Below the pieces are notes generated by a model. It saw nothing but the letters and a program-made list of their open reading frames with translations, was not told where the DNA came from and ran no database searches. Positions 34,320 through 44,286 of a DNA stretch of 64,000 nt are shown here, piece by piece; position 1 is the first letter of the stretch, and each line of letters begins with the position of its first letter. Source of the DNA: Teredinibacter franksiae (GTDB lineage: Bacteria; Pseudomonadota; Gammaproteobacteria; Pseudomonadales; Cellvibrionaceae). The translations under genes were made by a program, and so were the position numbers. The stretch is taken from NCBI RefSeq assembly GCF_014218805.1, contig NZ_JACJUV010000001.1, forward strand, positions 2,616,501-2,680,500, read 5' to 3'.

Positions 34320-34763
34320 ATGTCTATGACGACTTACGAAATAGTTGACACTTTTTGCGATGCGATTAATCCAATATTGTTGTTGGGCTGCCTTGTATTT
34401 TGTGCGGACGTGTTCCTTAAAAAAGAATTTAAAAAGGGCTTCGCTAATATTTTTCTGTTGTTACTTTTAATGGTTTTTGTGTACGGTCTGAAATTAATGG
34501 ATGACCAAATTCAGCTTTGGCCACGCATAGGCGGGGACTACAGCACTCATACGGCGTTTGCGTTGGTGTGTTGCGCCTATTTATTTCAGGCATTTGGAAA
34601 GCTGCTAGTCTGGGCAGGTATTCTTACGGGGTATGTCGTACTAATGTGGTTTCAGCAGTACCACACGCTGTTCGATATGCTTACAACTGGCTTAGTGATG
34701 GGGGCGAGCTGTTATGCATTATTTCGCTTTGCCCCACTAAAACGCAGGGCAAGTCGCCAATAG
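34320..34763 (+). CDS. small membrane protein, possibly PAP2-like
   Basis: 147 residues with four to five hydrophobic segments. DYSTHTAFAL and, later, QYHTLFDMLTTGLVMG resemble the C2 (SGHT) and C3 (HxxxD) motifs of PAP2 lipid phosphatases, but the C1 motif is not evident, so activity is uncertain. It starts 6 bp after the acyltransferase (ATG 34320, or ATG 34326), so it may take part in the same lipid step. Cys-rich in its membrane segments. Confidence 0.55.
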   Translation: MSMTTYEIVDTFCDAINPILLLGCLVFCADVFLKKEFKKGFANIFLLLLLMVFVYGLKLMDDQIQLWPRIGGDYSTHTAFALVCCAYLFQAFGKLLVWAGILTGYVVLMWFQQYHTLFDMLTTGLVMGASCYALFRFAPLKRRASRQ

Positions 34764-34775
34764 CAGAGAGGGTTT

Positions 34776-35105
34776 CTAGCTTGAGCCGCAAACGATTGAG
34801 AGCCCGTTAAAAACTATTCCATTTGTGCCGCTACTAAACTGGCTGCCCCCGTAGGTCAAGGAGCCGTTGCTACAGGATATATCGCCTGCGGTGTTACCGT
34901 AAAGGTCAGCGTCGGCAGATGTTAGTGTGCAATTTTCTTGGTGAGCAAGGCTGATGGTATTCAACACTATAACGCAGTTGGGTGTTTCGGGTTCGTTGGT
35001 GGGCGTTATTTGAGTCGTGTTTTGACTGCCCCCGTCACTGCTACCTCCGCCACAAGCCGATAACATAGCAATAGAAAGTGATAACGTGATTGCCTTTTTA
35101 TACAT
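34776..35105 (-). CDS. small hypothetical lipoprotein
   Basis: 109 residues. Lipoprotein signal MYKKAITLSLSIAMLSAC with a Ser/Gly-rich linker (GGGSSDGGSQ) after the Cys. The rest has four further Cys (NCVIV, NCTL, SCSNG, VCGSS), consistent with two disulfides in the periplasm or outside. No family recognised. Single gene, convergent with the PAP2-like gene. Confidence 0.65.
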   Translation of the reverse strand: MYKKAITLSLSIAMLSACGGGSSDGGSQNTTQITPTNEPETPNCVIVLNTISLAHQENCTLTSADADLYGNTAGDISCSNGSLTYGGSQFSSGTNGIVFNGLSIVCGSS

Positions 35106-35149
35106 AAATTACCTTTAGAAATAGAAAAATGATTTTGTTGTTGGATTAA

Positions 35150-36598
35150 TTAGCGCCGCCAAAACATCGGCGTAAATAACACCAGCAGGGTAAAGACTTC
35201 CAGTCGCCCCAGTAGCATGGCAAAGCACAGTATCCATTTTGCGGCAGAGTTTATATCGCCGTAGTGTGCGGTGACCGCACCTAAGCCGGGGCCCAGGTTA
35301 TTCAGGCAGGCACCAACGGCAGTAAAAGAAGTTTCGAAATCTAGCCCGGTGCCCATTAATAATAAAAACATAACCATATAGGCTATTACGTAAACCGCAA
35401 AAAATCCCCATACAGCTTCTACTACGCGGTCGGGTACGGTCTTTTTACCAATTTTTATCGGGATTACCGCGTTAGGGTGAATAAGCCGGTGAATTTCCCG
35501 TACGCCTTGGCGAATAATCAGCAGTACGCGCACCATTTTTATACCGCCGCCGGTAGATCCTGCGCAGCCGCCCATAAAGGCAAAAAGGAAAATTAAATAG
35601 GGCAGAAAAGTGGGCCATACCGAAAAGTCGGCAACGCCAAACCCGGTGGTTGTAAGAATCGAAACCAGCTCGAAAATACCGTAGAGCAGGCTAGATTCAA
35701 GGTCGTAGGTGTTACTGGCTAATAAATAGCCCACGGTGATAACCGTGCCCAAGGCGATCATCGAGCCGTAAAAGCGAAATTCTGGGTCGTGCAGATAATG
35801 GCGAATGCCTTTGCTTTGCCAAGCAAAAAAATGCAGCGCGAAATTAACGCCCGACAGAATCATAAAGAACACACACACCATCATAATTGGCCCGCTGTCG
35901 TAATAGCCAATGCTTTGATCGTGGGTGGAGAAGCCGCCGATGGCGACGGTGGAAAATGCGTGGCTAATGGCGTCGAACGGCTCCATACCTGCCACCCAGT
36001 AGGCGCCTGCACAGGCCAGGGTGAGGCTTAAATAAATGAAAAATAGGGCTTTGGCTGTTTCGGTTATTCGCGGGGTGAGCTTACTGTCTTTTACTGGCCC
36101 CGGTGTTTCCGCTCGATAGAGCTGCATGCCGCCAATACCGAGCATGGGCAAAATAGCGACGGCGATAACAATAATACCGATGCCCCCGAGCCACTGCAGT
36201 TGCTGGCGATAGAACAGTATTGAGCGCGGTAGTTGATCTAGGCCGGTGAGCACGGTAGCGCCGGTGGTGGTAAGCCCGGAGAGTGATTCGAATACGGCAT
36301 CGACAACAGTCATTTGTGTTGCGTCGGCGAGCATCAACGGCAGTGAGCCGAACAATGCCAGTACTGTCCAAAACAGTGAGGTAATGAGAAAACCGTCACG
36401 GGTGCTCAGGTCTTGGCGAATATTGTATACCGGCAGCCACGCAATAAGGCCGGTGGAAAAAGTGATACCAAAGGCAAGAATAAAACTGGAGTAGGCGCCG
36501 TCGCCATAGTGGAGCGAGACAAATACCGGTGGCATGAGGGTAAGGCTGAAGAGCATCAGCAGAATACCGAGTACCTTGGCGATAATGGCGTAATGCAT
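35150..36598 (-). CDS. trkH: Trk potassium uptake system membrane protein TrkH
   Basis: 482 residues, usual length. Potassium-translocating subunit with four M1-P-M2 repeats and about ten membrane segments; filter-like segments such as SLSGLTTTGATV, AISHAFSTVAIGG, VSILTTTGFG and TAVGACLNNLGPG are visible. It follows trkA by 20 bp on the minus strand, so the ion channel and its regulator are co-expressed. Confidence 0.96.
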   Translation of the reverse strand: MHYAIIAKVLGILLMLFSLTLMPPVFVSLHYGDGAYSSFILAFGITFSTGLIAWLPVYNIRQDLSTRDGFLITSLFWTVLALFGSLPLMLADATQMTVVDAVFESLSGLTTTGATVLTGLDQLPRSILFYRQQLQWLGGIGIIVIAVAILPMLGIGGMQLYRAETPGPVKDSKLTPRITETAKALFFIYLSLTLACAGAYWVAGMEPFDAISHAFSTVAIGGFSTHDQSIGYYDSGPIMMVCVFFMILSGVNFALHFFAWQSKGIRHYLHDPEFRFYGSMIALGTVITVGYLLASNTYDLESSLLYGIFELVSILTTTGFGVADFSVWPTFLPYLIFLFAFMGGCAGSTGGGIKMVRVLLIIRQGVREIHRLIHPNAVIPIKIGKKTVPDRVVEAVWGFFAVYVIAYMVMFLLLMGTGLDFETSFTAVGACLNNLGPGLGAVTAHYGDINSAAKWILCFAMLLGRLEVFTLLVLFTPMFWRR

Positions 36599-36618
36599 GG
36601 GCTAAGGCTGGCTACTCA

Positions 36619-38076
36619 TCAGAAAAAGGTGAACCCGACTTGGAATAAACGTTCGATATCGCGGGTGTAGCGCTTGTCGATTAGAAATACGATTACATGA
36701 TCTTCCGACTCAATAATAACGTCATCGTGAGCGATGATTACCTCGCGCACGGCTGTCTGCGGTGAGCGAGAGGCAACACTGAGTGCGAGTTCGGCATTGT
36801 GCATGTTACTGGTATCCGGTGAATCATCGATTTCCCGCACTATGGCGCCGATGGTGGCACCTTCGGGTAAGTCGATATCTTCTATAGCGCGGCCAACCAC
36901 GCGTGAGGTTTTTGAATCGCCGTGGGCGATAACCTCAATAGCTTCGGCGGCACCGCGTCGTAGGGAGTGAACATTAACAATATCTCCGCGTCGAACGTGG
37001 GTTAAAAGGGTGCCTATGGTCGCTAATTGTGGCGAAATAGCAATATCTATCTCGCCGCCTTGCACTAGGTCGGCATAGGCTGCGTTGCTGATCAGGGTAA
37101 GAACCTTGCGTGCACCCATGCGTTTGGCGAGCATGGACGACATGATATTGGCTTCGTCGGAATTGGTAACCGCGAGAAAAACATCAATATCTTCGATATT
37201 CTCTTCCTGCAGTAATTCTTGGTCTGAAGAGTTACCCAGCAAGACGATGGAGTTCGACAGTGCTTCGGTTAATTCGAGGGCTCGCTGCTTATTGTTTTCG
37301 ATCACTTTAACCGAATAGTTATTTTCCAATTGCTCAGCCAAGCGCTGACCAATATTGCCACCTCCGGCAATAATGATACGTTTGTAGGGGCGGTCTAAGC
37401 GCCGCAGTTCACTCATTACCGCACGAATATCCGCACGCGCTGCAATAAAGAAAACTTCGTCATCGGCTTCGATCACCGTCGAACCGGTAGGCGTTATGGG
37501 GCGATTCCGCCGGTAAATGGCCGCAACCCGCGTGTCTACGTTGGGCATATGCTTACGCAAAAAGCGCAGCTCCTGGCCTACTAGCGGGCCACCGTAAAAG
37601 GCTTTTACCGCTACAAGTTGTACGGCACCGTCGGCAAAATCCAATACCTGCAGGGCGCCGGGTTGTTCGATCAAGCGGTAGAGGTAATCGGAAACGATTT
37701 TCTCGGGGCTGATAATCACATCGACCGGAATGGCGTCGGGGTGGAACAGGCCTTCGTGACTGGCATATTCCTGTGAGCGAATACGGGCAATTTTAGTGGG
37801 AGTGCGGAACAGACTGTGGGCAATTTGGCAGGCGACCATATTGGTTTCGTCTACGCCGGTAACCGCAATCAGCATGTCGGCATCTTCGATTCCTGCGCGT
37901 AACAATACCTCGGGGTGAGAGGCGTGACCGGTCACTACACCGATATCGATACGGTCGCGCAGCTCACGCAAATAGGACTCGTTGCGGTCGATAACGGTTA
38001 TATCGTTGGCTTCGTTGGACAGGTTAGCGGCAAGTGTTCCACCAACACGTCCGGCACCGAGAATAATGATTTTCAT
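36619..38076 (-). CDS. trkA: Trk potassium transporter regulatory subunit TrkA
   Basis: 485 residues. Cytoplasmic NAD(H)-binding gate for TrkH/TrkG. Two RCK halves, each a Rossmann nucleotide-binding domain ([10 protein letters not shown] at residue 7; [14 protein letters not shown] near 234) plus a C-terminal TrkA_C domain. Slightly longer than E. coli TrkA (458). It lies between rsmB (18 bp) and trkH, the order known from P. aeruginosa. Confidence 0.97.
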   Translation of the reverse strand: MKIIILGAGRVGGTLAANLSNEANDITVIDRNESYLRELRDRIDIGVVTGHASHPEVLLRAGIEDADMLIAVTGVDETNMVACQIAHSLFRTPTKIARIRSQEYASHEGLFHPDAIPVDVIISPEKIVSDYLYRLIEQPGALQVLDFADGAVQLVAVKAFYGGPLVGQELRFLRKHMPNVDTRVAAIYRRNRPITPTGSTVIEADDEVFFIAARADIRAVMSELRRLDRPYKRIIIAGGGNIGQRLAEQLENNYSVKVIENNKQRALELTEALSNSIVLLGNSSDQELLQEENIEDIDVFLAVTNSDEANIMSSMLAKRMGARKVLTLISNAAYADLVQGGEIDIAISPQLATIGTLLTHVRRGDIVNVHSLRRGAAEAIEVIAHGDSKTSRVVGRAIEDIDLPEGATIGAIVREIDDSPDTSNMHNAELALSVASRSPQTAVREVIIAHDDVIIESEDHVIVFLIDKRYTRDIERLFQVGFTFF

Positions 38077-38094
38077 AATGGTCCATTATAGAAG

Positions 38095-39414
38095 CTATGC
38101 ACACGCTTCCTTATATAAGCGAGCGTAGTAGAAGCCGTCGTGACCGTTTAATTGAGGAAACAATTGTCGGCCAATCGGTCGAGCCACCCCCCAGGGTGCT
38201 TCTATGGCTAGATGCTCAGCATTGGCTGTTTGCTGGAGAAAGGCCTGCACTATGCGCTCGTTTTCTTCCGGTAATACCGAGCAGGTGGCATACACCAGCA
38301 GCCCGCCGGGGGCCAGTACTTGCCAGAGTTGCGCTAATAGCTGCAGCTGCAGCGCGCCAAGCTTAGCAAGATCATCTGGTCGGCGCAGTAGTTTTATATC
38401 CGGGTGTCGCCGAATCACGCCGGTTGCCGAGCAGGGTGCATCCAGTAGAATGCGGTCAAAGACTTGTCCGTCCCACCAGTTGTTCAGATCGTTAGCATCA
38501 GACACCTTAAGGGTGACGTTTTGCCCCAATTGTAGGCGTAGCAGGTTTTGTTCTACGCGCTCCATTCGTGCACTTTCCTGCTCTATACACACAAGTTCGC
38601 GAATTTTGGCTTCTTTTTCAAGAATATGACAGCTTTTACCTCCGGGGGCAGCACAGGCATCCAGCACCCGTTGCCCCGGTTTTAAATCTAACAGCTCAGC
38701 GGACAACTGCGCGGCTTCATCTTGTACTGAAAACCAGCCGTCGTCGAAACCCGGTAAAGTGCGTACATCGACCTGGGTTTGTAAGCGAACGCCATTCGGA
38801 GCTGTTTCAAGCAGATCAAAACTTATGCCTGCATTTTCGAGAAGTTTTGCGTAATTTTCTCGAGTACATTGTTGCTGGTTGACGCGTAAACATACCGGTG
38901 GTTGCTGATTATTAGCGTGCAGCGTTTGAATGTAGGTGTCGGGCCAGGCCTTTTTGAGTTTGCCAATAAACCAAGCCGGGTGGCTGTATTGGTAGGCATC
39001 TGAATTCTGCAGCTGTGCTTCGATTTCGTCGCGATTGCGTAAAAAATTACGTAGAAGCCCGTTTACCAGCTTACCTGCCCAGAGCTTTCTCAGGGGTTTA
39101 CAGGCGCTAACGGTTTCGGAAATGGCGGCGTGGTCGGGGGTGCGCAGATGAATCAGTTGGTACAGGCCAAGCAAGACGAGGGCTTGGATATCGGCGTCTT
39201 TATTGCGTAGGGGTTTGTCGAGCAGCCGCTCGGTAATGGCAGAAAGCTGGTGGTACTGGCGCAGCGTACCAAAACAGAGGGTTTGAAAAAGCCCCTTATC
39301 GCGCTCGCTCACTTTTTCTATTGCGGCATCAAATAGCGGCGTTAATGACTGGCCCTTGGCGATAACCGGTGCCAAGGTGCGTGCCGCCAGAACGCGAATG
39401 TTATCGGCAGACAC
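38095..39414 (-). CDS. rsmB: 16S rRNA (cytosine(967)-C(5))-methyltransferase
   Basis: 439 residues. SAM-dependent methyltransferase for C967 of 16S rRNA. An N-terminal NusB-like domain (about 1-140) precedes the methylase with LDACAAPGGKSCHILE (SAM site), DAPCSATGVIRRHPDIKLLR (catalytic Cys) and LVYATCSVLPEENE. Start GTG 39414, 3 bp after the fmt stop. Confidence 0.97.
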   Translation of the reverse strand: MSADNIRVLAARTLAPVIAKGQSLTPLFDAAIEKVSERDKGLFQTLCFGTLRQYHQLSAITERLLDKPLRNKDADIQALVLLGLYQLIHLRTPDHAAISETVSACKPLRKLWAGKLVNGLLRNFLRNRDEIEAQLQNSDAYQYSHPAWFIGKLKKAWPDTYIQTLHANNQQPPVCLRVNQQQCTRENYAKLLENAGISFDLLETAPNGVRLQTQVDVRTLPGFDDGWFSVQDEAAQLSAELLDLKPGQRVLDACAAPGGKSCHILEKEAKIRELVCIEQESARMERVEQNLLRLQLGQNVTLKVSDANDLNNWWDGQVFDRILLDAPCSATGVIRRHPDIKLLRRPDDLAKLGALQLQLLAQLWQVLAPGGLLVYATCSVLPEENERIVQAFLQQTANAEHLAIEAPWGVARPIGRQLFPQLNGHDGFYYARLYKEACA

Positions 39415-39417
39415 CGG

Positions 39418-40398
39418 CTACTCTCCCTTTCCGGGCGCAGTTTTGGGCACAGTACCAAGAGCATTACCAAGAACAGTGCCCGGCGGGCACAGCTGGCTGT
39501 GGCCGTTGGCAAATTCGGCTAGGCTCATGGCTTTTTTCCCCGGTAATTGCAGGCGTTCTACCACTAGCACATTCTCACCGCAGGCAACATGGAAGTGCTG
39601 GCGGTCTGCTACTAATACGGTACCGGGTGCGGCGTCGGTACTGATCTGGCTTAGCTGGGCGGTGTGAATTTTAAGGCGTTCGCCGTTGAGCATTGTGTAG
39701 CATACAGGGAAAGGGTTGAAGGCATTCACCTTGCGTTGAATGAGTGTGGCCGGTTCCTGCCACTGAATTTCACCCTCGGCCTTTTCGATTTTGTGGGCAT
39801 AGGTGGCTAGCGCATTATCCTGCTTTTGCGGTTGAAGGGTTTGGCTGGCTACTTGCTCCAGTGTTGTTAGCAGCGCCGGTGGGCCTAGTTCGGCGAGTTT
39901 ATCGTGCAGGCTGGCGGCATTCTCGTTAGCGCTAATCTCGCACTCACTTACCAGCAGCATGTCACCGGTATCCAAACCGGCGTCCATTTGCATTATGGTC
40001 ACGCCGGAACGTTGGTCTCCGGTTTCAATGGCCCTCTGAATGGGGGCTGCGCCGCGCCAACGCGGCAGTACAGAGCCGTGGACATTAAGACAGCCATATT
40101 GAGGGGCGTCGAGAACGGCTTTAGGTAAAATCAAACCATAGGCGACTACAATCATTATATCGGCGTTGAAGGCGGCCAATGCCTGTTGGGCCTCTTCGGA
40201 TTTCAACGATTGTGGTTGTAATACGGGTAAGCCTGCCGCAACAGCAAGCTCTTTTACCGGGCTGGCCGCGAGCTTTTTCCCTCGCCCCTTTGGGCGATCG
40301 GGCTGAGTGTATACGGCGAGCAATTCATGTTCGCTGTCGAGTAATGCCCGCAAATGACGGGCGGCAAACTCGGGCGTACCGGCAAAAAGAATTTTCAA
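39418..40398 (-). CDS. fmt: methionyl-tRNA formyltransferase
   Basis: 326 residues. Formylates initiator Met-tRNA. The N-terminus KILFAGTPEFAARHLRALL, the catalytic region LNVHGSVLPRWRGAAPIQRA and the HIS/ASP residues around QMDAGLDTGDML are present. Start TTG 40398 with AGGA 8 bp upstream. The last 20 residues form a Gly/Thr/Pro-rich tail with a repeated GTV-L/P pattern beyond the usual fold, coded by two imperfect DNA repeats. Follows def. Confidence 0.96.
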   Translation of the reverse strand: MKILFAGTPEFAARHLRALLDSEHELLAVYTQPDRPKGRGKKLAASPVKELAVAAGLPVLQPQSLKSEEAQQALAAFNADIMIVVAYGLILPKAVLDAPQYGCLNVHGSVLPRWRGAAPIQRAIETGDQRSGVTIMQMDAGLDTGDMLLVSECEISANENAASLHDKLAELGPPALLTTLEQVASQTLQPQKQDNALATYAHKIEKAEGEIQWQEPATLIQRKVNAFNPFPVCYTMLNGERLKIHTAQLSQISTDAAPGTVLVADRQHFHVACGENVLVVERLQLPGKKAMSLAEFANGHSQLCPPGTVLGNALGTVPKTAPGKGE

Positions 40399-40428
40399 GC
40401 GGATGTCCTGGGGGTAGAGGGCGGTATA

Positions 40429-40935
40429 TTAGGCGCGCGCGCGCTGCTGTTTTTCGAGTTTTTTACGAATGCGCTGACGCTTAATGTTCGACACATAGTC
40501 AACAAATAGCTTGCCCTGCAGGTGGTCTATTTCGTGTTGAATACACACCGCAAGTAAGCCTTCGGGTTCGCAGGTAAAGGTTTTACCGTTGCGATCGAGC
40601 GCGGTAACACGGACATGCTGTGGACGTGTAACCTCTTCGTAAAAGCCGGGTACAGACAAGCAGCCTTCTTCGTAATCGAACTTAGTTTCGTCGAGCACCT
40701 CGACCTTTGGGTTGATAAAGACTAAAGGCTCGTCACTGTTCTCGCTGGTATCGATAACAATAATCTGCTCGTGGACGTTAATTTGGGTGGCAGCAAGGCC
40801 AATGCCCGGAGCCTCATACATCGTTTCGAGCATATCGTCGATTAACGTACGAACGCGGTCATCGACATTTTCGACAGGTTTGGCGACAGTGCGCAGTCGC
40901 GGATCGGGAAATTCTAATATGTGTAACAATGCCAT
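40429..40935 (-). CDS. def: peptide deformylase
   Basis: 168 residues. Iron/zinc enzyme that removes the formyl group from nascent proteins. All three motifs are present: [14 protein letters not shown] and [12 protein letters not shown] 40935. Its partner fmt lies 30 bp downstream. The LysM gene is divergent, about 290 bp away. Confidence 0.98.
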   Translation of the reverse strand: MALLHILEFPDPRLRTVAKPVENVDDRVRTLIDDMLETMYEAPGIGLAATQINVHEQIIVIDTSENSDEPLVFINPKVEVLDETKFDYEEGCLSVPGFYEEVTRPQHVRVTALDRNGKTFTCEPEGLLAVCIQHEIDHLQGKLFVDYVSNIKRQRIRKKLEKQQRARA

Positions 40936-41223
40936 TGCGTGACAAACTTCTAGTAACTAGCTAACTTTCGCTGCTAACATTATGATCAAACAGGAGTTAT
41001 ACTGTTTTTTTAACGTCAGTCGCAAGGCCTAACACACACACTTTGCGACTGTGCGGGGTTCATTGGCTATTATAACGGTAAGCCCATGTTTTTGCTGCCA
41101 CAAACGGGAAACATCCTTTTGTGGGCGAACATTGACCACTTTGGCACTATTCGAGCCCTTAAATGCGGTTACCGCATAAGCTGGCGAATGCCTTTAAGTG
41201 TCAAATTGAACAGGATTCTTGAA

Positions 41224-42261
41224 ATGAAAAAGCACTTTTCAGGCTTGCTCGCTGCTCTTGCTCTGGTTACAGCGCAAATCCCTGCGATAACCCATGCCGA
41301 AGAGCCGGAACTTCACGAAACAGTACCGGCCACCCACACCGTGGTGAAGGGTGATACCCTCTGGGATATCGCCGGTAGTTTTCTCAAGAACCCGTGGATG
41401 TGGCCTGAAATTTGGCACGTAAATGCCCAAATCTCCAACCCCCACCTTATATATCCGGGCGATCTTATCCGCCTTATTTATATGGATGGCAAGCCTCGCC
41501 TTACGCTAGATACCTCTGGCCGCGTCTTCAAACTTTCGCCAAAAGCTCGTGTTCTTTCACAGGAAGAAGCGATTGAAACCATACCGCTAGATGCCATTAA
41601 CGCCTTTCTTTCGCGCAGCCGAATGGTTACCGACGATCAGCTGGAAGGCGCCCCCTATGTGCTGGCGGGTATGGATGAACACTTAATTGTGGGTGCGGGC
41701 GACCGACTCTACGCACGCGGTACTTTCGAAGAGGGTTCTCGTGTTTACGGCGTTTATCGCCGAGGTGAATCCTTTGTTGACCCTGATACTGGCGAAAAAC
41801 TGGGTGTTCTCGCTGAAGATATGGGCACCGCAGAATTGATGACTAGTGAGCGCGATATCAGTACCCTGAAAGTGGTGCGTTCAACCGAAGAAATTCGTGC
41901 TGGCGACCGAATGCTACGCCATGAAGAGCGTGCAATTGAGTCCACTTTTTACCCATCGGCGCCGGAAAGCGAAGTGAAAGGCGTTATTCTTGCCGTTGAA
42001 AAAGGCCTTCATCAGGTCGGTAATTTGGACGTGGTTGTGATTAATCGTGGCGAGCGTGAAGGCATAGCACCTGGCACCGTCATGGCTATTTATAAGCGCG
42101 GCGGTAAAATTCGTGACCGCGTAACCGGCGAGAGCGTTCTCTTGCCCGACGAGCGTGCGGGTGTGCTTATGGTATTCCGTGTGTTTGATAAAGTAAGCCT
42201 CGGGCTGGTATTGGAAGCCTACCGCGGTATTTCCGTTTCGGATTACGTGCAAAACCCATAG
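41224..42261 (+). CDS. exported LysM domain-containing protein
   Basis: 345 residues. A signal peptide (about 1-23, ending THA) is followed by one LysM module (about 36-85; HTVVKGDTLWDIAGSFLKNP), then a region with no other recognised domain. This matches the LysM protein that lies between def and dprA in pseudomonads; it presumably binds peptidoglycan. The frame is open 46 codons earlier, but ATG 41224 has AGGA at 41212-41215 and gives the signal peptide. Confidence 0.9.
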   Translation: MKKHFSGLLAALALVTAQIPAITHAEEPELHETVPATHTVVKGDTLWDIAGSFLKNPWMWPEIWHVNAQISNPHLIYPGDLIRLIYMDGKPRLTLDTSGRVFKLSPKARVLSQEEAIETIPLDAINAFLSRSRMVTDDQLEGAPYVLAGMDEHLIVGAGDRLYARGTFEEGSRVYGVYRRGESFVDPDTGEKLGVLAEDMGTAELMTSERDISTLKVVRSTEEIRAGDRMLRHEERAIESTFYPSAPESEVKGVILAVEKGLHQVGNLDVVVINRGEREGIAPGTVMAIYKRGGKIRDRVTGESVLLPDERAGVLMVFRVFDKVSLGLVLEAYRGISVSDYVQNP

Positions 42262-42461
42262 GCACAGCCTGACGGCAGGTTATATTCCATTAGCCTGAAG
42301 AGTATAGGTTTTATTCCAAAGCAAGGGGTGACACACCACTGCGCCCTTGCTAGCCTTCCAGTGGGCTTGTGGTCAAACCGTGTGCTGTTTAATTCCCACA
42401 CTTTGGCAGGTACAATTGGTGTTTATTACAATTTCGTAACAGATCTCAGCCTAATTCAGGG

Positions 42462-43658
42462 ATGGAATTGCGTGCTATGTTAAGTGCTGTCGAACAGAAA
42501 CTCCTTTTTCAACAACTGCCCGGCGTTGGCGCTGCTAGCTATTGGAAGCTTATGGAGCGGTCGCCCAGTTTGTCTTCTGTGCTCGAATCCCCCCCCGATA
42601 CCTTTGCCGATATATTTTCTGAAGAAGCCCGTCAGCTACTGCGTGAATTTCAGCACGCCGGTGAAGATTGTGCGCTGGTGCGTAAAATACGCGCCGACCT
42701 CGCGTGGGCTGAGCAGCACGAAGTGCAGGTGATCGACACCGATGATGAGCACTACCCGGAATTGTTGCGCGAAATAAAGCGCCCACCACCGCTGCTCTAT
42801 GTGGCGGGTGATGTAACGCAGTTGTCTTTTCCTCAGGTTGCCGTTGTGGGTAGCCGCAACCCTTCGCCCTCCGGTCGTGGTTCAGCATTCGAGTTCAGTA
42901 AATCCCTGGCATCTGCCGGGTTTACCATTACCAGTGGCTTGGCTCTTGGTATTGATGCCGCTGCTCATCAGGGAGCATTAGCCTGTCAGGGCAAGACCAT
43001 AGCTGTGTTGGGTACCGGTATCGACCAAGTTTACCCCCAACGCAACAAGCAGATCGCCGACCAGATTGTGGCCAACGGCGGCGCCTTAGTCAGTGAATTC
43101 CCTTTAGGTACCTCCGCGCAACCGGCAAACTTTCCGCAGCGCAATCGTATTATCAGTGGTTTAAGCTATGGCACCTTAGTGGTAGAGGCTGCCGTTCGTA
43201 GCGGTTCGTTAATTACCGCGCGCTATGCTTTACAGCAGAACCGTGAACTCTTTGCTATTCCTGGCTCCATTCACAACCCCTTGGCTCGTGGTTGCCACAG
43301 CTTGATAAAAGACGGCGCCAAACTGGTGGAGAGTGCCGAAGATATAGTGGCCGAGCTCAACGGCTTCCTGCAGCTAAAGTGGGAGCAGCTAAATCTCGAC
43401 AAAGTGCCAGATACGCGAGGTATCGTCGGCGAAATGGTGGCAACTGAGCACGAAGATATCGTCCTCCAGCAGTTGGGCTATGAACCCACAGCCATCGATG
43501 CGCTCACCGAGCGCACAAACCTTCCGGTTGGTGATGTTATGGCGTGCCTGCTTACGCTGGAGTTAAAAGGCATGGTGGCGAACATCGGCACTGGGTATAT
43601 GCGCATTCGCCACGATGCACGCACTACCGCAACGGGCTTGTCCTTTAATTCCAATTAG
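42462..43658 (+). CDS. dprA: DNA-processing protein DprA
   Basis: 398 residues. Binds incoming single-stranded DNA during transformation and loads RecA. The Rossmann-like core has VAVVGSRNPSPSGRG, SGLALGIDAAAHQGAL, GTGIDQVYPQRN and SEFPLGTSAQPANFPQRNRI, preceded by a SAM-like N-terminal domain and followed by a winged-helix-like C-terminal domain (about 310-385). Start is ATG 42462 or ATG 42477; the latter has GGA 9 bp upstream. Its presence does not by itself show competence. Confidence 0.95.
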   Translation: MELRAMLSAVEQKLLFQQLPGVGAASYWKLMERSPSLSSVLESPPDTFADIFSEEARQLLREFQHAGEDCALVRKIRADLAWAEQHEVQVIDTDDEHYPELLREIKRPPPLLYVAGDVTQLSFPQVAVVGSRNPSPSGRGSAFEFSKSLASAGFTITSGLALGIDAAAHQGALACQGKTIAVLGTGIDQVYPQRNKQIADQIVANGGALVSEFPLGTSAQPANFPQRNRIISGLSYGTLVVEAAVRSGSLITARYALQQNRELFAIPGSIHNPLARGCHSLIKDGAKLVESAEDIVAELNGFLQLKWEQLNLDKVPDTRGIVGEMVATEHEDIVLQQLGYEPTAIDALTERTNLPVGDVMACLLTLELKGMVANIGTGYMRIRHDARTTATGLSFNSN

Positions 43659-43779
43659 AGTACCTTTGCCGCCCTTATTTTTTGATCAATCAGTGGTCGC
43701 TGATTTCCCCCTGTTAAGCCAAAAACACTGTGCTGTCGTAAGATAGCCCGTCGATTGCTATTTTTTGGAGAAGCCTACT

Positions 43780-44286
43780 ATGAGTAAACCTTTTGTCGCT
43801 ATTTTGATGGGATCCGATTCTGACCTGCCCATTATGGAAGGTTCTTTTGATGTACTAACCAAGCTCGGTATTGAATTCGAAGCGAAAGTGACTTCGGCTC
43901 ACCGCACGCCTCAGGCTACACACGACTTTGTTGTAGATGCCGACAAGCGCGGTTGCGCAGCCTTTATCTGTGCCGCTGGCATGGCTGCCCACTTGGCGGG
44001 CGCCGTATCGGCTACCACGCTTAAGCCGGTGATTGGCGTACCCATTAACGGTTCTTTGGATGGTTTGGATGCGCTGCTGTCTACGGTACAAATGCCCGGT
44101 GGTATTCCCGTTGCGACAGTCGCTATTGGTAAAGCCGGTGCGAAAAACGCCGCGTATCTTGCTGCACAAATTATCGGTGTTGGCGATGCAGACATGCACC
44201 AAAAACTGATAGCTGAGCGTGCAGAAAACGCTAAAGCCGTGCAGGCCAAAGATGCAGCACTGCAGGAAAAACTGAAGAATCGATAG
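43780..44286 (+). CDS. purE: N5-carboxyaminoimidazole ribonucleotide mutase
   Basis: 168 residues. Class I PurE converts N5-CAIR to CAIR in purine synthesis: AILMGSDSDLPIM, SAHRTPQATHDF and AAGMAAHLAGAVSATTLKPV are diagnostic. ATG 43780 has TTGGAG upstream; the frame extends 5 codons earlier. The usual partner purK is not next to it. Its stop is directly followed by the tsaC start. Confidence 0.97.
   Translation: MSKPFVAILMGSDSDLPIMEGSFDVLTKLGIEFEAKVTSAHRTPQATHDFVVDADKRGCAAFICAAGMAAHLAGAVSATTLKPVIGVPINGSLDGLDALLSTVQMPGGIPVATVAIGKAGAKNAAYLAAQIIGVGDADMHQKLIAERAENAKAVQAKDAALQEKLKNR

Noticed and set aside
39421-39490. Repeat-rich tail of fmt as a frameshift or fusion
   Set aside because: The frame is continuous to the stop and the rsmB start follows 3 bp later; more likely a lineage-specific tail.
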